A program made the position numbers and the translations under genes. Under the pieces are notes generated by a model, which saw only the letters and a list, made by a program, of their open reading frames with translations, was not told the origin of the DNA and did no database searches. A stretch of 8,266 nt of DNA from Verrucomicrobia bacterium 12-59-8 (GTDB taxonomy: Bacteria; Verrucomicrobiota; Verrucomicrobiae; Verrucomicrobiales; Verrucomicrobiaceae), in contig NCCR01000092.1 of NCBI GenBank assembly GCA_002279765.1, positions 15,118 to 23,383 on the forward strand. Direction: 5' to 3'. Of this stretch, positions 5,590-8,266 are shown piece after piece. Within the stretch, counting starts at the first letter, position 1. Each line of letters begins with the position of its first letter.

Positions 5590-7340
5590 CAGCAGCCATC
5601 GCCGACCCATCTTCGACCCTCACCCCAACGCAAAAAATGACCAGCACCTCCAACGGCAGCCCTCCCCATAAACTCGCCATCGCCGCCGACCATGGCGGAG
5701 TGGAATTGAAAAATGCCGTCGTCGCTCATCTGCAATCCGCCGGTTACGGCGTGGAGGATCTCGGGGTGAATTCACATGATTCCGTCGATTACCCTGATTA
5801 CGCGGAAGTGGTCGCTGACAAGGTGCTCTCAGGCGAGGCGGATGCGGGCATTTTGGTATGCACCACGGGCATCGGCATGTGCATCGCCGCGAACCGCCAT
5901 GTAGGCATTCAGGCTTCGTTGGTCGGTGACGCGCAGACCGCTGCCATCACGCGTGAACACAACAACTCCAATGTGCTCTGCCTCTCCGGCAAAAACACTC
6001 CGGAGGCCACTGCGTATGAGATCGTGGATTCATGGCTGAAAACACCCTTTGCGGGTGGCCGCCATGGCCGCCGTGTGGACAAGATGAACGCGCAGCCGCA
6101 CCCGCTCGACATTTTGGAAGCGAATGATCCCGCTGTCGCTGACATCATTCGCGGCGAACAGCATCGTCAGCAGGACCACATCGAACTCATCGCGAGTGAA
6201 AACTTCACCAGCAAGTCGGTCATGGCTGCACAGGGCAGCTGCCTTACCAACAAATACGCCGAAGGCTATCCCGGCAAGCGCTGGTACGGTGGTTGCGAGG
6301 AGGTCGATAAAATCGAGCAGCTTGCCATCGATCGTGCTTGCGAGCTGTTTGGTGCCAAGTTTGCCAACGTACAGCCGCATTCCGGTTCGCAGGCCAATGC
6401 AGCAGTCTATTTCAGCGTCCTTCAGCCTGGCGACAAGGTGCTGGGCATGAATCTCGCTCACGGCGGCCATCTCACCCACGGCAATCCGGCCAACTTCTCC
6501 GGCCGCCTCTACAACTTCTGCCAGTACGGCGTGAATCAGGAAAATGAGCTCATCGACTACGACGAACTCGCCGAAGTCGCCATGCGCGAGCAGCCCAAGA
6601 TGATCACCGCCGGTGCCAGCGCCTACCCGCGCATCATCGACTTCAAAAAGATGAGCGAGATAGCCAAGAGCGTGGGTGCTTATCTCTTCGTGGACATGGC
6701 TCACATCGCCGGCCTCGTGGCCGGTGGCTCGCATCCCTCCCCGATGGAGTACGCTGACTTCGTCACTACCACCACCCACAAGAGTCTTCGCGGCCCGCGT
6801 GGCGGCATGATCCTCACCAATCGTGAGGACCTCTTCAAAAAGATCCAGAGCCAAGTCTTCCCCGGCGTGCAAGGCGGCCCCCTCATGCACGTCATCGCCG
6901 CCAAGGCTGTCTGCTTCGGCGAATGCCTCAAGCCCAGCTTCAAGGACTACACCGCACAGATCGTCAAAAACGCCCAGGCCCTTGCCGCTGCCCTCACCGC
7001 GCTTGGTTACCGCATTGTCAGCGGTGGCACGGACAACCACCTCATGCTCGTTGACCTCCGTCCGAAAGGTCTGAACGGCAAGGTTGCCAGCGAGACACTC
7101 GACAAGGCAGCGATCACCGTGAACAAAAACGGCATTCCCTTCGACACTGAGAAGATCACCCTCGGCGGTGGCATTCGCATTGGCACCCCAGCCGTCACCA
7201 CACGCGGCATGAAGGAAGCCGAGATGAAGCAGATCGCCGCTTGGATCGACCGTGCGCTCACGAATCGTGAAGACGAAGCCGCTCTGGCTCAAATCCGCAA
7301 GGAAGTCAGCGAGACGAACCAGCGTTTCCGGCTGCCTTGA
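5586..7340 (+). CDS. Bifunctional ribose-5-phosphate isomerase B / serine hydroxymethyltransferase fusion
   Basis: One uninterrupted 584-residue frame holds two enzymes. RpiB (about 28-168) interconverts ribose 5-phosphate and ribulose 5-phosphate. Asp35, His36, Cys92, Thr93, His125, Arg159 and Arg163 match E. coli RpiB Asp9, His10, Cys66, Thr67, His99, Arg133 and Arg137 at a constant offset of 26. GlyA (about 171-584) makes glycine and 5,10-methylene-tetrahydrofolate from serine with pyridoxal phosphate. It has IELIASENF 199-207, [14 protein letters not shown] 223-236 (Tyr224, Glu226), His295, Asp370, His373, Schiff-base Lys399 in THKS, and Arg531 in GGIRIGTP. Both domains look complete and active, joined by a linker of only some ten residues. 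ATG 5586 overlaps the phosphatase stop (ATGA). ATG 5637 would remove 17 residues that lie before the first strand and is a fair alternative. Symbols of the parts are rpiB and glyA. The operon ends at the hairpin 7372-7397. Confidence 0.95.
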   Translation: MTAAIADPSSTLTPTQKMTSTSNGSPPHKLAIAADHGGVELKNAVVAHLQSAGYGVEDLGVNSHDSVDYPDYAEVVADKVLSGEADAGILVCTTGIGMCIAANRHVGIQASLVGDAQTAAITREHNNSNVLCLSGKNTPEATAYEIVDSWLKTPFAGGRHGRRVDKMNAQPHPLDILEANDPAVADIIRGEQHRQQDHIELIASENFTSKSVMAAQGSCLTNKYAEGYPGKRWYGGCEEVDKIEQLAIDRACELFGAKFANVQPHSGSQANAAVYFSVLQPGDKVLGMNLAHGGHLTHGNPANFSGRLYNFCQYGVNQENELIDYDELAEVAMREQPKMITAGASAYPRIIDFKKMSEIAKSVGAYLFVDMAHIAGLVAGGSHPSPMEYADFVTTTTHKSLRGPRGGMILTNREDLFKKIQSQVFPGVQGGPLMHVIAAKAVCFGECLKPSFKDYTAQIVKNAQALAAALTALGYRIVSGGTDNHLMLVDLRPKGLNGKVASETLDKAAITVNKNGIPFDTEKITLGGGIRIGTPAVTTRGMKEAEMKQIAAWIDRALTNREDEAALAQIRKEVSETNQRFRLP

Positions 7341-7371
7341 TGCTAGTTTGGGGGCCTAGTCCTAAATGTGT

Positions 7372-7397
7372 AGCGGGATGTCGAAAGACATCCCGCT
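7372..7397 (+). terminator. Hairpin terminator downstream of the rpiB-glyA fusion
   Basis: AGCGGGATGTC (7372-7382) pairs perfectly with GACATCCCGCT (7387-7397) around a GAAA tetraloop, an 11-bp GC-rich stem starting 31 nt after the fusion stop. The tail TGACTTGTCAT has few T residues, so it is not a textbook intrinsic terminator. It also lies 49 nt past the stop of the converging minus-strand gene and could serve both directions or protect the 3' end. The rest of 7341-7445 shows nothing I recognise. Confidence 0.75.
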
Positions 7398-7445
7398 TGA
7401 CTTGTCATGACGGAAACATTTACCCAAATTGTCAGAAGAAGATTG

Positions 7446-8266
7446 TTACTTGGCAGGCTTTGCCGGGTCTTTAATTGCTAGCGCACGCCACCTGCCTCGA
7501 TGTTCTGGACGTATGATTTGATCTGGTACCGGACCATGTTTGTTTGTTTTATTGAGCCGCTCTATTAGCCAGCCTCTGCCCCCCCCCGTCCAGCTTTCGA
7601 TGATGCCAGTCAATTGATGAGCAAAGGTCTGTTCGTCCTTATCTAGATCCTCGAAGAAGCGGTCAATAATAGTGAACACAATAAACTCACCTTCAGGGAG
7701 AACTTTCTTAACCAAAGTGTAAACCTCTTCGTCCGTGTGGATGATTTCTACGAATTCAATAAACTTAGGTGGGTGCAGGTGCCGCGCCAAGTTGACGAGA
7801 ATCGGGGTGAAAAAGCGAGGAGCCTTTTCAGAGCGACTTATCGCATGAGTTATTTCATTAAATAACGCATTGAGATTAAGCGCGGACTGGATTGCACTGT
7901 TGGATGTAAACTGTACATCATAAAACTTCGTCGGAGCGCCCGACAAAGAAGTAGGCCAGTAAAAATTTGGAAACAAAGGAATTTCTGATCTCAATCCCGA
8001 GGTGTCCTCATCAACTTCGATGGCACACGCTTTTAGGCGAGACACTCTTCCTTGAAGACGTGCCGCAGTCAGTGTGAATTCCCCCTTCCTGTTTTTACTG
8101 GAAAACTCACCAGGTATTATGGTTGAACGCGAGAATATTGGCCTTGAGTGTGTAAGCAGTCGATCTCGTATCTCTGCGGTGATTTTCACGAGAGACGCCA
8201 GATTTTTGGTTTGGATAAAACAACTGTCGAGCCAAGTTCGGTATTGGTCGTCGATTTTACTGCAAA
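7446..8266 (-). CDS. Protein of unknown function, 5' end beyond the window
   Basis: The frame stops at TAA 7448-7446. It is open to the right edge, giving at least 272 residues. A GTG at 8189 could start a 247-residue protein, but the 25 upstream codons (from CSKIDDQYRTWLDSCF) contain no stop and read as natural protein, so I treat the gene as partial. No signal peptide, membrane helix or catalytic motif is evident. The middle is predicted helical with a hydrophobic core (FIEFVEIIH, EFIVFTIIDRFFEDLD). The C-terminus is basic with Trp, Arg and Lys. I recognise no family. Its DNA is AT-richer than the other genes: the line at 7681-7740 has 26 G+C of 60, versus 35 of 60 at 6601-6660 in glyA. This suggests horizontal acquisition. 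It converges on the rpiB-glyA operon across the hairpin. Confidence 0.75.
   Translation of the reverse strand, partial: CSKIDDQYRTWLDSCFIQTKNLASLVKITAEIRDRLLTHSRPIFSRSTIIPGEFSSKNRKGEFTLTAARLQGRVSRLKACAIEVDEDTSGLRSEIPLFPNFYWPTSLSGAPTKFYDVQFTSNSAIQSALNLNALFNEITHAISRSEKAPRFFTPILVNLARHLHPPKFIEFVEIIHTDEEVYTLVKKVLPEGEFIVFTIIDRFFEDLDKDEQTFAHQLTGIIESWTGGGRGWLIERLNKTNKHGPVPDQIIRPEHRGRWRALAIKDPAKPAK
7579..7587. repeat. Nine-base G homopolymer (coding strand) in the unknown gene
   Basis: The plus strand has nine C, read as ACG GGG GGG GGC in the minus-strand gene (residues TGGGRG). One added G gives a TAA after ten further codons; one lost G gives a TAA four codons on. Either removes roughly the last 45 residues. 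The frame as written is intact. Confidence 0.75.

Noticed and set aside
6030..7292. 420-codon open frame on the minus strand opposite glyA
   Set aside because: It mirrors the codon pattern of a certain enzyme gene on the other strand. Its product is a repetitive Gly/Val/Ala/Glu-rich text with no motif.
1..8266. CRISPR arrays, tRNA or rRNA genes, insertion sequences
   Set aside because: No regularly spaced repeats, cloverleaf-like segments, transposase motifs or terminal inverted repeats were found on reading both strands.

Overview
The window reads as a chromosomal stretch of a moderately GC-rich bacterium, most likely of the Planctomycetes-Verrucomicrobia-Chlamydiae group and by my guess a verrucomicrobium. 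The clues are a membrane Ser/Thr kinase carrying a ConA/LamG-like plus discoidin ectodomain, an RpiB-GlyA fusion, non-ATG starts, and an absence of clear Shine-Dalgarno sites. The taxonomic call is inference, not proof.

Layout. Positions 1-474 (minus strand) hold two closely spaced genes. One is a small cysteine-containing protein (474 to 298). The other is the N-terminus of a probable membrane-anchored or exported trypsin-like serine peptidase (279 to 1, cut by the window edge). A 120-nt divergent spacer follows. Positions 603-2292 (plus strand) hold an overlapping pair: a ParA/MinD-type ATPase and a protein with a long acidic, probably disordered N-terminal part and a Roadblock/LC7-like C-terminal domain. 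Converging on it is a large receptor-type Ser/Thr kinase (4924 to 2315). A 188-nt divergent spacer separates the kinase from a translationally coupled pair on the plus strand. The first is a low-molecular-weight phosphatase with the YwlE-type (phosphoarginine phosphatase) signature. The second is one polypeptide joining ribose-5-phosphate isomerase B to serine hydroxymethyltransferase. A strong GAAA-loop hairpin (7372-7397) closes this operon. Beyond it lies an AT-richer minus-strand gene of unknown function that is open to the right edge.

How the genes may work together. The phosphatase-RpiB-GlyA order mirrors the Bacillus ywlE-rpiB(ywlF)-ywlG-glyA neighbourhood, so this is an old conserved cluster in which two enzymes have fused. 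RpiB supplies ribose 5-phosphate, and GlyA supplies glycine and one-carbon units; both feed purine synthesis. The kinase and phosphatase are divergent neighbours and may form a phospho-signalling pair. The ParA plus Roadblock pair looks like a spatial-positioning or polarity module in which the Roadblock protein could be partner or regulator of the ATPase. These functional links are inference.

The least ordinary observations are the ParA/Roadblock pair, the RpiB-GlyA fusion, and a 9-C tract in the kinase linker where either a gain or a loss of one base would give a soluble kinase lacking its sensor. No CRISPR array, tRNA, rRNA or insertion sequence was seen.
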